Shown: positions 43,676 to 53,080, counted from the stretch's first letter. The stretch: DNA of 64,000 nucleotides from CBDCHC01 sp965217075 (GCA_965217075.1 CBDCHC010000001.1:62001-126000), one strand, 5' to 3'. Numbers and translations: made by a program. Notes: generated from the letters alone by a model not told the origin.

Positions 43676-46084
43676 TCATTTAATTACTATGTTTATTAAT
43701 TTATTACTAATAATAATTATTTTTACAATCTCTTTATTATCAACCCAATTTGCAATTATTTTATCTTGCAAGGCTAATTTTTCTAACTCTTGATTAGTTA
43801 TGCTTTTATTAGTTATTATTTTTGTACGCACCTTACCATTTATTTGCACTACCATTTGCACTTCATCGCTGATAAGAGCATTTTTATCAACTACTGGTAA
43901 TTGTTCATTAATAATCGCTGTTGTATATCCCAAATGTTGCCATAAATAATGACAAATATGTGGTGTAATTGGTGACAGTAATAATAATAAAATTTTAATT
44001 GCTTCAAATTTAACTGCCTGAGCATTATCACCTTTAGCATCAAATTTAATAATATTGTTATTAAGTTCCATAAGCGCAGCAATAGCTGTATTAAAGGTTT
44101 TTCTTCTACTAATATCATCAATAACTTTAGTTAATGTTTGATAAGTTTTAAGTCTTAACTGTTTGTGTGCTAATAATAAATTATCTGTATCAATTTTATT
44201 AGTGTTAATTTTTGCATCAATTACTAAACGGTAAACCTTATTAATAAAACGACTAGCCCCTTCTAATCCTGTTTGATTCCACTCTAAATCTTGTTGCGGT
44301 GGAGCTGCAAATAAAATAAATAAACGTACAGTATCTGCTCCATATTTATCTATCATAGCCTTAGGATCAGCAGTATTACCTTTTGATTTACTCATTTTAG
44401 CCCCATCTTTGAGTACCATGCCTTGAGTCAGCAAGCTATTAAAAGGCTCGTCAATTTTAACTAAACCCATATCTCGCATTAACTTATTAAAAAATCTTGC
44501 ATATAATAAGTGTAGAATTGCATGCTCTATACCACCTATATACTCATCAACTCCAAGCCAATAATTAACCCTATCATCTAACATTGCCAACTTATTATCA
44601 CTACAGGCAAAACGTGCATAGTACCAAGATGATTCAAAAAAAGTATCAAAAGTATCACTTTCTCTCATTGCATCATTACCACATTTTGGACAATGTGTCT
44701 GATAGATATTTTTATCTTTATTATTAAATTCTATATATTTTGGTAATTTCACTGGTAAATTATTAATATCCTCAGTTACTACCCCACATATATTACAATA
44801 AATAATTGGTATAGGACAACCCCAATATCTTTGTCGAGATATTCCCCAATCACGTAAACGATAATTAGTAGTTTTGCGTCCAAGCGATAATGACTCTAAC
44901 TTTGTTAAAATAGCTTTAAAGGCATTATCATAATCTAAATTGTCAAATTCTTGTGAATTAAATAAAATACCTTTAGCGGTAAAAGCATATTTGCTAATAT
45001 CTAATAATTCATTTTTTGGCTTTATTACTGCTTTAATAGCAATATTATATTTTTTAGCAAATTCATAATCTCTTTGATCATGGGCAGGCACACTCATCAC
45101 ACAACCAGTACCATAACTCATTAATACAAAATTAGCAACCCATATAGGGATTTTTTCACCTGTTAACGGATGAATGCAATTAAGATTAGCAGCAATACCA
45201 TTTTTTTCTGTAGTTTCTTCGTTAATAACATTTTTTTTGCAGTTATTAATAAAATTGGCCACTTTAATATTATTTTTTGCTGCGTATTTAGCTAATTTAT
45301 GTTCAGGTGCTATAGCTATATAACTAACGCCCATAATAGTATCTGGCCTTGTAGTATAAATTGTTAATTTTTCATTATTAATTAAAAAATCAATTTCAAT
45401 GCCAATTGATTTTCCTATCCAGTTTTTTTGCATTAGCTTTACTGAATCTGGCCAGTCATTTAAATCATCTAATGATGATAATAACTCATCAGCATAATCG
45501 GTAATTCTTAAAAACCAACCATTTATTTCTTTTTTTTCAACTAAGGCTCCACTACGCCACCCTTTACCGTCTATAACCTGCTCATTAGCTAATACAGTTT
45601 TATCAACTGGATCCCAATTTAACATTGATTTTTTTTGATAAACTAAACCTTTCTCATATAATTTAATAAAAAACCATTGCTCCCACTTATAATAATCTTT
45701 TTTACAAGTGGTAATCTCTCTATTCCAATCATAAGCAAAACCAAGCTCCATTAGCTGCTTGCGCATGTATGCTATATTTTTTTTAGTCCATAATTCTGGA
45801 GAAACTTTATTTTTAATGGCTGCATTTTCAGCTGGTAAGCCAAAACTATCCCAGCCAATCGCTTGTAAAACATTTTTACCAAGCATTCTTTGAAAACGAG
45901 CAATAACATCACCAATAGAATAATTACGGACATGCCCCATATGTAGCTTACCAGAAGGATATGGAAACATACTAAGACAAAAAAATTTTTGTTTATTTGT
46001 ATTTTCTTTAGCTACAAAAGATTGATGTTTAAGCCAATATTGCTGAGCCATTAATTCAATCTTTTTAAAATCGTATTCTTGCAT
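43676..46084 (-). CDS. leuS: Leucine--tRNA ligase
   Basis: Class I synthetase charging tRNA-Leu. 802 residues, shorter than E. coli (860). HIGH motif as PYPSGKLHMGHVRNYSIGD near residue 40, editing domain with TTRPDTIMGVSYIAIAPEH, the zinc-domain cysteines CNICG and CPKCG, and KMSKSKGN near residue 565 are present; the C-terminal anticodon-binding domain is complete. No Shine-Dalgarno sequence. It is the last gene of the minus-strand run from dsrN. Confidence 0.98.
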   Translation of the reverse strand: MQEYDFKKIELMAQQYWLKHQSFVAKENTNKQKFFCLSMFPYPSGKLHMGHVRNYSIGDVIARFQRMLGKNVLQAIGWDSFGLPAENAAIKNKVSPELWTKKNIAYMRKQLMELGFAYDWNREITTCKKDYYKWEQWFFIKLYEKGLVYQKKSMLNWDPVDKTVLANEQVIDGKGWRSGALVEKKEINGWFLRITDYADELLSSLDDLNDWPDSVKLMQKNWIGKSIGIEIDFLINNEKLTIYTTRPDTIMGVSYIAIAPEHKLAKYAAKNNIKVANFINNCKKNVINEETTEKNGIAANLNCIHPLTGEKIPIWVANFVLMSYGTGCVMSVPAHDQRDYEFAKKYNIAIKAVIKPKNELLDISKYAFTAKGILFNSQEFDNLDYDNAFKAILTKLESLSLGRKTTNYRLRDWGISRQRYWGCPIPIIYCNICGVVTEDINNLPVKLPKYIEFNNKDKNIYQTHCPKCGNDAMRESDTFDTFFESSWYYARFACSDNKLAMLDDRVNYWLGVDEYIGGIEHAILHLLYARFFNKLMRDMGLVKIDEPFNSLLTQGMVLKDGAKMSKSKGNTADPKAMIDKYGADTVRLFILFAAPPQQDLEWNQTGLEGASRFINKVYRLVIDAKINTNKIDTDNLLLAHKQLRLKTYQTLTKVIDDISRRKTFNTAIAALMELNNNIIKFDAKGDNAQAVKFEAIKILLLLLSPITPHICHYLWQHLGYTTAIINEQLPVVDKNALISDEVQMVVQINGKVRTKIITNKSITNQELEKLALQDKIIANWVDNKEIVKIIIISNKLINIVIK

Positions 46085-46095
46085 AAATTTATAAA

Positions 46096-47025
46096 TTAAT
46101 TATTAAGTTTCAATGTCCCTACTAAATCAGCTACACTATTTAAATTATTAAGGGTTAAATATTTACTAATACCAGAATTTATTTCTTTGCAAATAAGTGG
46201 ATTATAAAACAGAGCGGTACCAATTCCTATTACACTAGCTCCTGCAATAATAAACTCTAAAGCGTCATTTGTGTTATTAATGCCACCCTGCCCAATAATT
46301 GGAATATTAAATTTTTTACTTACCTGATATACCTGATGCACTTTAAGTAAGGCTATAGGTTTAATAGCAGGTCCAGATAATCCGCCCCAATTATTACCAA
46401 TCACTGGGGTTTTTGTATTTATATCAATTGCCATACCCATAACAGTATTAATAACAGCTAAAGCATCAGTGCCAGCATCAATACATCGTTGCGCAGATAA
46501 AGTTATATTAGTCTGATTTGGTGATAATTTGGTAATAATTTTTTTCTTAGTATTTTTTCTACAAATATCTACAACTTTGTAACTCATTTCTACATCATTA
46601 CCAAATGCAACACCCCCTTCTTTTACATTTGGACAAGAAATATTAATTTCTATAGCGTCAATATTGCTATCATCAAAACGTTTGACTATTTCACCATATT
46701 CTTTTACTGTAGAGCCAGCTATATTAATAATAAATTTTGTATTTTCTGTTGCTAATTGTGGTAAGATTTTATCTATTACTACATCTGCTCCAGGATTTTG
46801 TAGACCAATAGCATTTAACATTCCGCTTGGAGTTTCATATACTCTATGAGCTATATTACCAAGTCTTGGCTCTAAAGTTGTGCCTTTTAAACAAACAGCG
46901 CCAACCTCATTATTAGAAAAACCAGCAATACGAGTGTACTCCTGACCAAAACCAACGCAGCCAGATAATAAAATAATAGGAGAGTTAAGCTTAATATCAC
47001 AAAAATTAATAACTAAATTATTCAT
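46096..47025 (-). CDS. pyrD: Dihydroorotate dehydrogenase, class 1B catalytic subunit
   Basis: FMN enzyme oxidising dihydroorotate to orotate in pyrimidine synthesis. 309 residues. Class 1B is supported by the short soluble form with no membrane-targeting N-terminus, catalytic Cys in INISCPNVKEGG near residue 131 (class 2 enzymes have Ser), NNWGGLSGPAIKPIAL, and IIGQGGI. Class 1B enzymes pair with PyrK, an Fe-S/FAD subunit passing electrons to NAD; pyrK is not adjacent and not in the window. Most gammaproteobacteria use the class 2 quinone-linked enzyme. Eleven bases separate it from leuS. Confidence 0.9.
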   Translation of the reverse strand: MNNLVINFCDIKLNSPIILLSGCVGFGQEYTRIAGFSNNEVGAVCLKGTTLEPRLGNIAHRVYETPSGMLNAIGLQNPGADVVIDKILPQLATENTKFIINIAGSTVKEYGEIVKRFDDSNIDAIEINISCPNVKEGGVAFGNDVEMSYKVVDICRKNTKKKIITKLSPNQTNITLSAQRCIDAGTDALAVINTVMGMAIDINTKTPVIGNNWGGLSGPAIKPIALLKVHQVYQVSKKFNIPIIGQGGINNTNDALEFIIAGASVIGIGTALFYNPLICKEINSGISKYLTLNNLNSVADLVGTLKLNN

Positions 47026-47034
47026 AGTGCAAAA

Positions 47035-47040
47035 ATTATA
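47035..47040 (-). promoter_or_regulatory. pyrD -10 box, near-leaderless
   Basis: TATAAT on the minus strand, with TTAAAT 17 bases upstream as a weak -35, in the 75-base gap after gltX. The box ends ten bases before the ATG at 47025, so the transcript would carry only about three untranslated bases. Confidence 0.6.
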
Positions 47041-47100
47041 CCTTAGGGTTTTATCCGATTTAAACTTTTACTTTTAAAATAGCAATATCAGATATTATAT

Positions 47101-48471
47101 TTATATTTTCTTCGTAAAACTAATAGCACACTTAACTCTTTCAATTACACTATATTTACCGAGTAATGTAGCTGTTTGCGCTATATCTCCAGCATTGCCA
47201 TCGCCACTAATTGCAAGTCTAAATGGCTGGCCGACTTTAGCAAAACCAAGATCAAGCTCAAAACATATTTTATTTATCACATCTTTTATATTATCAGGAT
47301 TCCATGTATTTATTGCTGTTAGATAAATTAATAGTTTTGTTAAAACCTCAGTATTATTGAAATATTTGCTGGCTAAATTTCTATCGAATGTTATTATTTT
47401 AGTATAAAACATCTTACAACTATTAGCCATTTCCAGCAATGTTTTGCTTCTATTTTTAAGCAACTCTATAACTGCAAATATACTTTTATCAGTATTAATA
47501 TTATTTGCTATTAAATAATACTTTAAATGCGGATAAATATCTTTAGCACTTAATAATTTTATATGCTGATGATTTAGCCATAAAAATTTTTTATCATCAA
47601 AATTAGCTGGTGATTTATTAATATTTTCGATACTAAATAAATCTATCATTTCTGCTATATTAAATATTTCTTTATCACCATACGACCAACCAAGACGAAC
47701 TAAATAATTAAGCACTGCACTTGGCAGGAAACCACGATCTTTATAATTCATAATACTTAACGCTCCATGGCGTTTAGAAAGCCTATTGCCATCATTTGAT
47801 AAAATCATAGGAACATGGGCAAAAATTGGTATTTGCCAATTAAGTGCTTTGTATATATTTATTTGTCTTGGAGTATTATTTATATGATCATCACCTCTTA
47901 TAACCATAGCAATATTCATATCAAAATCATCTACAACTACTGCTAAATTATAAGTTGGAGAGCCATCAGCTCTACTTATAATTAAATCATCTAATTCATT
48001 ATTAGCAATAATAATTTTACCTTTTATACTATCATTAAAAACCACACTACCTTTTTCTGGATTTTTAAATCTTATTACACCTTTTGTTAATTTTTTATAA
48101 CGGCAACTACCATCATATTTTGCTTTCTTACCTAATTTAATAAGATTTTCTCGCGTTATATTTAATTTTTCTTTACTACAAGTACAATAGTATGCATTAT
48201 CTGTTTTTAACAATATATCTATAACCTCTTTATATCTATTTAATTTATTGCTTTGAAAAATAATATCATCATCGTATTTAAGTCCAAGCCATGCTAAAGA
48301 AGTTAATATAATATCAATAGATTGCTGTGTAGAGCGTTTTTTATCTGTATCTTCAATTCTAAGCCTAAATTTTTGCTTATTTTTTTTAGCCCACAAATAA
48401 GCAAATAGTGCAGTTCTAACACCACCAATATGTAAATCTCCGGTAGGTGATGGAGCAAAACGAGAACTCAT
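47101..48471 (-). CDS. gltX: Glutamate--tRNA ligase
   Basis: Class I synthetase charging tRNA-Glu. 456 residues from the ATG at 48471 that begins MSSRFAPSPTGDLHIGG; a longer in-frame start at 48501 adds ten non-family residues and lies inside the previous gene. Signatures: HIGG, the Cys region CTCSKEKL...CRYKK, RGDDHINNTPRQI and LSKRHGALSI (KMSKS-type loop). The ATG overlaps the stop of the Sel1 gene (ATGA). Confidence 0.97.
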   Translation of the reverse strand: MSSRFAPSPTGDLHIGGVRTALFAYLWAKKNKQKFRLRIEDTDKKRSTQQSIDIILTSLAWLGLKYDDDIIFQSNKLNRYKEVIDILLKTDNAYYCTCSKEKLNITRENLIKLGKKAKYDGSCRYKKLTKGVIRFKNPEKGSVVFNDSIKGKIIIANNELDDLIISRADGSPTYNLAVVVDDFDMNIAMVIRGDDHINNTPRQINIYKALNWQIPIFAHVPMILSNDGNRLSKRHGALSIMNYKDRGFLPSAVLNYLVRLGWSYGDKEIFNIAEMIDLFSIENINKSPANFDDKKFLWLNHQHIKLLSAKDIYPHLKYYLIANNINTDKSIFAVIELLKNRSKTLLEMANSCKMFYTKIITFDRNLASKYFNNTEVLTKLLIYLTAINTWNPDNIKDVINKICFELDLGFAKVGQPFRLAISGDGNAGDIAQTATLLGKYSVIERVKCAISFTKKI

Positions 48472-48881
48472 ATATCCATTACTTCGGCTTTTTTTAACCA
48501 AAATTTAGCCAGTTTTGGATTATTTTCCATGTCAGTATAAATCATAGATAAAGAATAAGCAGCACCTGGTAAACCCATATCAACTGCACCTTCAAACCAT
48601 TTAACGGCTTCTTTAATATCTTTATCAACACCCTCACCCATCATATAAGCAACTCCTAACATATGATGTGCCATGTTATGACCTAATTTAGCTGCTTGTT
48701 TAAAATTGTTAACACCAGCCACTTGATTAGTCACCATACCAAGACCATGACTTTGCATCATACCAATACGCCACAATGCTTCTGCGTTACCATTATTTGC
48801 TAGTGGAGCAAGCAATTGATATGCGTAAGCAAAATTTTTAGCATCAAATGCTTCAATACCACTATGTAAATCAATATTCAT
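48468..48881 (-). CDS. Sel1-repeat protein
   Basis: 137 residues without signal peptide or membrane helix. About three Sel1-like (short TPR-type) repeats: NGNAEALWRIGMMQSHGLG, LGHNMAHHMLGVAYMMGEG with DKDIKEAVKWFEGAVDMG, and LPGAAYSLSMIYTDM. Such repeats mediate protein-protein contacts; the partner is unknown. It lies between dsrR (26-base gap) and gltX (four-base overlap), and may be tied to either function. Confidence 0.85.
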   Translation of the reverse strand: MNIDLHSGIEAFDAKNFAYAYQLLAPLANNGNAEALWRIGMMQSHGLGMVTNQVAGVNNFKQAAKLGHNMAHHMLGVAYMMGEGVDKDIKEAVKWFEGAVDMGLPGAAYSLSMIYTDMENNPKLAKFWLKKAEVMDI

Positions 48882-48907
48882 ATTATTTTAATAATTAAAA
48901 GTTAAAA

Positions 48908-49222
48908 TTAAATTTCTGTTGGTTGAATATAATTTGGGTCATTAGGGTTTAAAAAAATAAAACCGTAACCTATTTCTTCATCTATTTTCTCATAATCAAC
49001 TGTTGTACCAGCTAATAATTGTTTATGCTCATAAGCTATAATATATTCAATATCATTAGATTTTAAATGAATATCATTTTTATTAATTTCATCAAAACCC
49101 ATTAAATAACGCCAATTATTTTTATTTTTTTTTACTGCAAAACGCAATAACATTCCTTTTGTATCCGGATTATTAAGCGATAATTTAATCTCCTCAGCAG
49201 CATTATTTGTTATTGTTATCAT
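48908..49222 (-). CDS. dsrR: DsrR-like protein, A-type carrier fold without cysteines
   Basis: 104 residues with the IscA/HesB/ErpA-type fold (ITITNNAAEEIKLSLNN, LLRFAVKKN, LLAGTTVDYEKIDEEIGYGFIFLNPN) but none of the three cysteines that bind iron or Fe-S in that family; no Cys occurs at all. That combination defines DsrR, which in Allochromatium is required for efficient sulfur oxidation and follows dsrN. Here its ATG overlaps the dsrN stop (ATGA), supporting the assignment. IscA-like cluster delivery is excluded by the missing ligands. Confidence 0.85.
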   Translation of the reverse strand: MITITNNAAEEIKLSLNNPDTKGMLLRFAVKKNKNNWRYLMGFDEINKNDIHLKSNDIEYIIAYEHKQLLAGTTVDYEKIDEEIGYGFIFLNPNDPNYIQPTEI

Positions 49223-50547
49223 TGTTTATAAGATTTTACAAAATTACAAAATGCTACTAACCAATTATTGCCACCAACATTACGCTGATGAACATATGTA
49301 GCAATTAAATTATGTTTAATTATACCATCAAAATTATTATTAATACCTACTCCTCTTGTAACTTTAAAAGCAAAATTAAATTCTTTAAGGTTAACAAGTT
49401 TAGAGTAATGAAACTCATGGGCAGCTATATTATTTTTAACACCCCATAAATGATTTTTTGTAGATGTTAATTGCATATAACCTCTACCTATAGGCTTTGT
49501 AGTCATTATAGTATCAGCATCTATAATTCCTACCATCTTATAATTATCAATACTATTAGTTAAATACATCATTCCTCCGCACTCAGCATAAGCAGGCATA
49601 CCTGCCATTATTTTATTTTTAATATCTACTAGTAGTAATTTATTATCGCTAAGCATGGTAAGATTTGTTTCTGGAAAACCACCACCAATAAATAGTCCGT
49701 CTGCTGTTGGTAATTTTTTGTCAACTAAAGTATTAAAATATTTAATACTAACATTTAATTGCTTAAATTTATCTAAATCATCTGCATAATAAAAGCCAAA
49801 AACACTATCTCTTGCAACTGCAATAGTTATATTAGTATTAGTATTAGTATTTATAATATTTTTTTGCTTAATTACTTGCTGTTTAGTTATATCTAAAATC
49901 TTATCAATATCTATTTGCTGAGTTATATTTACAGCTGATTTCATAATAAAATTTTTATCAGCTAAATCTTCATTAGCAGGCTTCAAGCCTAAATGACGTT
50001 CATCAATTATTAAATCACTTGATTTATATACACTACCTAATACTGTTATATCTGTATAACCTTTAATAGCATTTATTAATTTTGTTTCATGTCTTACGCC
50101 ACCTACTTTATTAAGGATAACTCCAGCAATATTAACATTACTATCAAAACTTTGATAACCAAGCAATAAAGGCGCAATCCCCCTACTAATACCAATAGTA
50201 TCAATAACTAGAATAATTGGAATATTTAATAATTTTGCTAAATCAGCATTAGCATCACCGCCCAGTGTAGTAATACCATCATACAAACCCTTGTTGCCCT
50301 CTATTATATTTACATCCTTTAAATTATTATAATATAACTCTTTAATTTCAACTATTGTCATAGTATAAAAATCAAGATTATAACAATTATTATTACTAGC
50401 AGCTTTAAGCCATATTGGATCAATATAATCTGGTCCTTTTTTAAAGGTTTGTACGTTAAAGTTTTTACTAAAAATAGCGCTAAGTGCGATACTTATAACA
50501 GTTTTGCCAGATGATTTATGTGCAGCTGATAAATAAAAAGAATGCAT
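49219..50547 (-). CDS. dsrN: DsrN-type siroheme amidase (CobB/CbiA family)
   Basis: Glutamine-dependent amidase related to cobyrinate a,c-diamide synthase. 442 residues: an N-terminal ATPase domain (AAHKSSGKTVISIALS P-loop near residue 8-20, FKKGPDYIDP) and a C-terminal class I glutamine amidotransferase domain with nucleophile Cys323 in ECGGMMYL and a His near 420 (YVHQR). In sulfur oxidisers DsrN converts siroheme to the amidated form used by DsrAB. The choice over cobB rests on the overlapping dsrR and absence of other cobalamin genes here; a cobyrinate role is still possible. dsrAB and the rest of the cluster are not in the window. It diverges from rluC. Confidence 0.82.
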   Translation of the reverse strand: MHSFYLSAAHKSSGKTVISIALSAIFSKNFNVQTFKKGPDYIDPIWLKAASNNNCYNLDFYTMTIVEIKELYYNNLKDVNIIEGNKGLYDGITTLGGDANADLAKLLNIPIILVIDTIGISRGIAPLLLGYQSFDSNVNIAGVILNKVGGVRHETKLINAIKGYTDITVLGSVYKSSDLIIDERHLGLKPANEDLADKNFIMKSAVNITQQIDIDKILDITKQQVIKQKNIINTNTNTNITIAVARDSVFGFYYADDLDKFKQLNVSIKYFNTLVDKKLPTADGLFIGGGFPETNLTMLSDNKLLLVDIKNKIMAGMPAYAECGGMMYLTNSIDNYKMVGIIDADTIMTTKPIGRGYMQLTSTKNHLWGVKNNIAAHEFHYSKLVNLKEFNFAFKVTRGVGINNNFDGIIKHNLIATYVHQRNVGGNNWLVAFCNFVKSYKQ

Positions 50548-50576
50548 TTTATTTAAATATCTAAAATACTAAATTT

Positions 50577-50613
50577 TATAATAACTTAAAATAAAACTTT
50601 ACTTAAAATAAAA
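50577..50613 (+). promoter_or_regulatory. rluC -10 box and 13-base direct repeat
   Basis: TATAAT at 50577-50582 with no good -35 lies 35 bases before the rluC ATG. Downstream, ACTTAAAATAAAA occurs twice (50584-50596 and 50601-50613), 17 bases apart, in the leader. No Shine-Dalgarno sequence follows. Confidence 0.5.
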
Positions 50614-50617
50614 AAAT

Positions 50618-51538
50618 ATGCCTGTTAGTTTTGAAATAATAGATGAAAGTGCGCATAATCAAAGACTTGACAATTTTTTAATTAAAAAATTAAAAGGCGT
50701 GCCAAAATCCTACATATACCGTATTGTGCGTAAAGGAGAAGTGCGTGTTAATAAAGGCAGAAAAAACTGCAGTTATAAGCTAAATATTGGTGATAATGTG
50801 CGTATTCCGCCTGTTAGAGTTACAAATAATAAAAATATAATAATACAAGAGCATCTAAAACAACTAATAACAAAATCAATTCTTTATGAAGACGATGGTT
50901 TGGTTATTATTAATAAACCAGCTAAACTTGCAGTACATAGTGGTAGTGGAATTAGTATTGGTGTAATTGATATAATAAGACAAATGTATCTAAAACCAGT
51001 AGAATTAGTACATAGACTTGATCGTGCTACATCTGGTGTATTATTAATTGCTAAAAAACGTTTAGTACTTAAAGAATTAAACTCTCAAATAGCAAATCAT
51101 AATGTAAATAAAAATTACATTGCTTTAGTGGAAGGTGTTTGGAGTAAAAAATGCCATACTATTGATGCTCCACTACTTAATGCTGCCCACGCAACTATTG
51201 TTGATAATGATGGCAAAATGGCTGTTAGTCATTTTCACCCTATTAAAAATTGGCATAATAGTACCGCTTATAAATTAGATCTAAGTCTAGTAAATATAAC
51301 AATAGAAACAGGTAGAACACATCAAATTCGCGTACATGCCGCCTATGCTAAGCACAAGATTGCTGGAGATGAAAAATATGGTAATAAGATTTTAAATAAG
51401 CGATTATGTTCATTAGGATTAACAAGATTATTTTTACATGCTAAAAAACTAGTTTTTACTAATCCTTTAACGCAAAAACAACAAACAATAGTAGCACCGA
51501 TGGCAGATGATTTAAATAAATTTTTACAAATATTATGA
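50618..51538 (+). CDS. rluC: 23S rRNA pseudouridine synthase RluC
   Basis: Isomerises three uridines of 23S rRNA to pseudouridine. 306 residues. An S4 RNA-binding domain (about 15-70, QRLDNFLIKKLKGVPKSYIYR) precedes the catalytic domain with the catalytic Asp in VHRLDRATSGVLLIAKK near residue 137 and the GRTHQIRVHAAY motif. RATSG favours RluC over RluD. It overlaps ubiA by four bases. Confidence 0.93.
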   Translation: MPVSFEIIDESAHNQRLDNFLIKKLKGVPKSYIYRIVRKGEVRVNKGRKNCSYKLNIGDNVRIPPVRVTNNKNIIIQEHLKQLITKSILYEDDGLVIINKPAKLAVHSGSGISIGVIDIIRQMYLKPVELVHRLDRATSGVLLIAKKRLVLKELNSQIANHNVNKNYIALVEGVWSKKCHTIDAPLLNAAHATIVDNDGKMAVSHFHPIKNWHNSTAYKLDLSLVNITIETGRTHQIRVHAAYAKHKIAGDEKYGNKILNKRLCSLGLTRLFLHAKKLVFTNPLTQKQQTIVAPMADDLNKFLQIL

Positions 51539-52371
51539 ATAAATATTTACGTCTTATGCGCTTTGATAAACCAATTGGGATTTATTTATTGCTTTATCCA
51601 GTTGTTTGGAGTTTATTGTTAGTTAAAAGTAGTGATATTAAAATTTGGTTAATTTTTCTTACTGGTGTTGTTATTATGCGTGCAGCTGGTTGTGTCATTA
51701 ATGATATTGCTGATAAAGATATTGATAAACTTATAAGTCGCACTAAAAATAGACCAATTGCCAGCGGTGAAGTAACCGTGCCAGCTGCCTTTATATTATT
51801 TATAATTTTATTAACAATAGCTTTATTACTTTTACTTTTTACTAATTATCTAACAATAAAATTAGGTTTTATTGCCGTATGTATAGCAATAATTTATCCT
51901 TTTAGCAAAAGATGGTTTTTTATGCCGCAATTATTATTATCATTATCTTTTGCTATGAGCGTTCCTATGGTATTTGCTGCTAGTATTAATTCAATACCAG
52001 TTAATGTTTGGTTGATTTTTATAACAACCATTATTTGGGTAATTATTTATGATACCATGTATGCTATGGCTGATAGAGATGAAGATATAAAACTTGGTAT
52101 TAAATCAAGTGCTATATTATTTGCTAAATATGACAAAATAATTATCGCCATTTTGCAATTTATTTTACTAATATTTTTATTAATAATAGCACAATATTTT
52201 ATGCTTGGTATTTATTATTACCTATCATTATTTATTGTTGCCTTACTAATGATTTATCATCAATATTTAATTAAAGATTATAATAAAATATTATGCTTTA
52301 AAGCTTTTTTGACTAATAATTATTTGGGAATAATAATTACTTGCGGAATACTACTTGATACATATGTTTAA
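51535..52371 (+). CDS. ubiA: 4-hydroxybenzoate octaprenyltransferase
   Basis: Membrane prenyltransferase of ubiquinone synthesis. 278 residues, about eight helices. Both Asp-rich motifs are present: NDIADKDIDKLISRTKNRP near residue 60 and YDTMYAMADRDEDIKLGIK near residue 178. The N-terminal FDKPIGIYLLLYPVVWSL is typical. With ubiG at 19 kb it indicates ubiquinone-based respiration. Overlaps rluC and trmJ. Confidence 0.97.
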   Translation: MNKYLRLMRFDKPIGIYLLLYPVVWSLLLVKSSDIKIWLIFLTGVVIMRAAGCVINDIADKDIDKLISRTKNRPIASGEVTVPAAFILFIILLTIALLLLLFTNYLTIKLGFIAVCIAIIYPFSKRWFFMPQLLLSLSFAMSVPMVFAASINSIPVNVWLIFITTIIWVIIYDTMYAMADRDEDIKLGIKSSAILFAKYDKIIIAILQFILLIFLLIIAQYFMLGIYYYLSLFIVALLMIYHQYLIKDYNKILCFKAFLTNNYLGIIITCGILLDTYV

Positions 52372-53080
52372 TAAAATTAGAATTGTTTTAGTAAATACCA
52401 CAGAAGCTGGTAATATTGGTGGTGTGGCTCGTGCTATGAAAAATATGGCCCTATCTAAATTATATTTAATAAACCCTCATAATTTTCCTAGCAGTACAGC
52501 TACAGCAAGAGCAAGTAGTGCCGATGATATTTTAGCAAAAGCAGTTATTTGCACTAATTTAAAAGAAGCACTAAATGGAGTAAATTTAGTTGTTGCTAGT
52601 AGTGCTAGACAAAGACATAATAAACATTTACAATTTAATGTAGTTAATAGCTGTGAAAAAATAAAACAACAAATAACAGCTGGCAGTGAAGTTGCTGTAG
52701 TGTTTGGCACAGAAAACTCAGGATTAAGCAATGCTCAACTTGATATGGCTGATATACTTATGACTATTCCTACTAGTAAAAACTATAGCTCACTTAATCT
52801 TGCAAGTAGTGTGCAAGTATTTTCTTATCAAAACTTTATTAGTAATTATGATATGAATTTTGATAATAAACAACAAAAATTAGCAGAATTTAGTCAATTA
52901 GAAAATTTTTATCATCATTTACAACAAGTTTTAATACATATTGATTATTTTGATAATAATCGTCCAATAGAATTATTAATGAGAAGATTAAGAAGATTAT
53001 TCGCTAAAACACAAATAAATGCTGATGAACTAGTAATTTTACGTGGCATATTAGCTAAAATAAAAAAATATGAAAATTAA
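52364..53080 (+). CDS. trmJ: tRNA (cytidine/uridine-2'-O-)-methyltransferase TrmJ
   Basis: SPOUT-class enzyme methylating the 2'-O of position 32 in tRNA. 238 residues from ATG at 52364, with a TTG three codons earlier as an alternative. Signatures: VLVNTTEAGNIGGVARAMKNM, VVASSARQRH, VVFGTENSGLSNAQL and IPTSKNYSSLNLASSVQV. It overlaps ubiA by eight bases and the M23 gene by 11. Confidence 0.95.
   Translation: MFNKIRIVLVNTTEAGNIGGVARAMKNMALSKLYLINPHNFPSSTATARASSADDILAKAVICTNLKEALNGVNLVVASSARQRHNKHLQFNVVNSCEKIKQQITAGSEVAVVFGTENSGLSNAQLDMADILMTIPTSKNYSSLNLASSVQVFSYQNFISNYDMNFDNKQQKLAEFSQLENFYHHLQQVLIHIDYFDNNRPIELLMRRLRRLFAKTQINADELVILRGILAKIKKYEN

Noticed and set aside
48908..49222. Call as IscA/ErpA iron-sulfur carrier
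   Set aside because: No cysteine in the protein; the overlap with the CobB/CbiA-type gene favours DsrR.
50584..50613. 13-base direct repeat as an iteron or attachment site
   Set aside because: Only two copies of pure AT-rich sequence next to rluC; no replication or integrase genes nearby.
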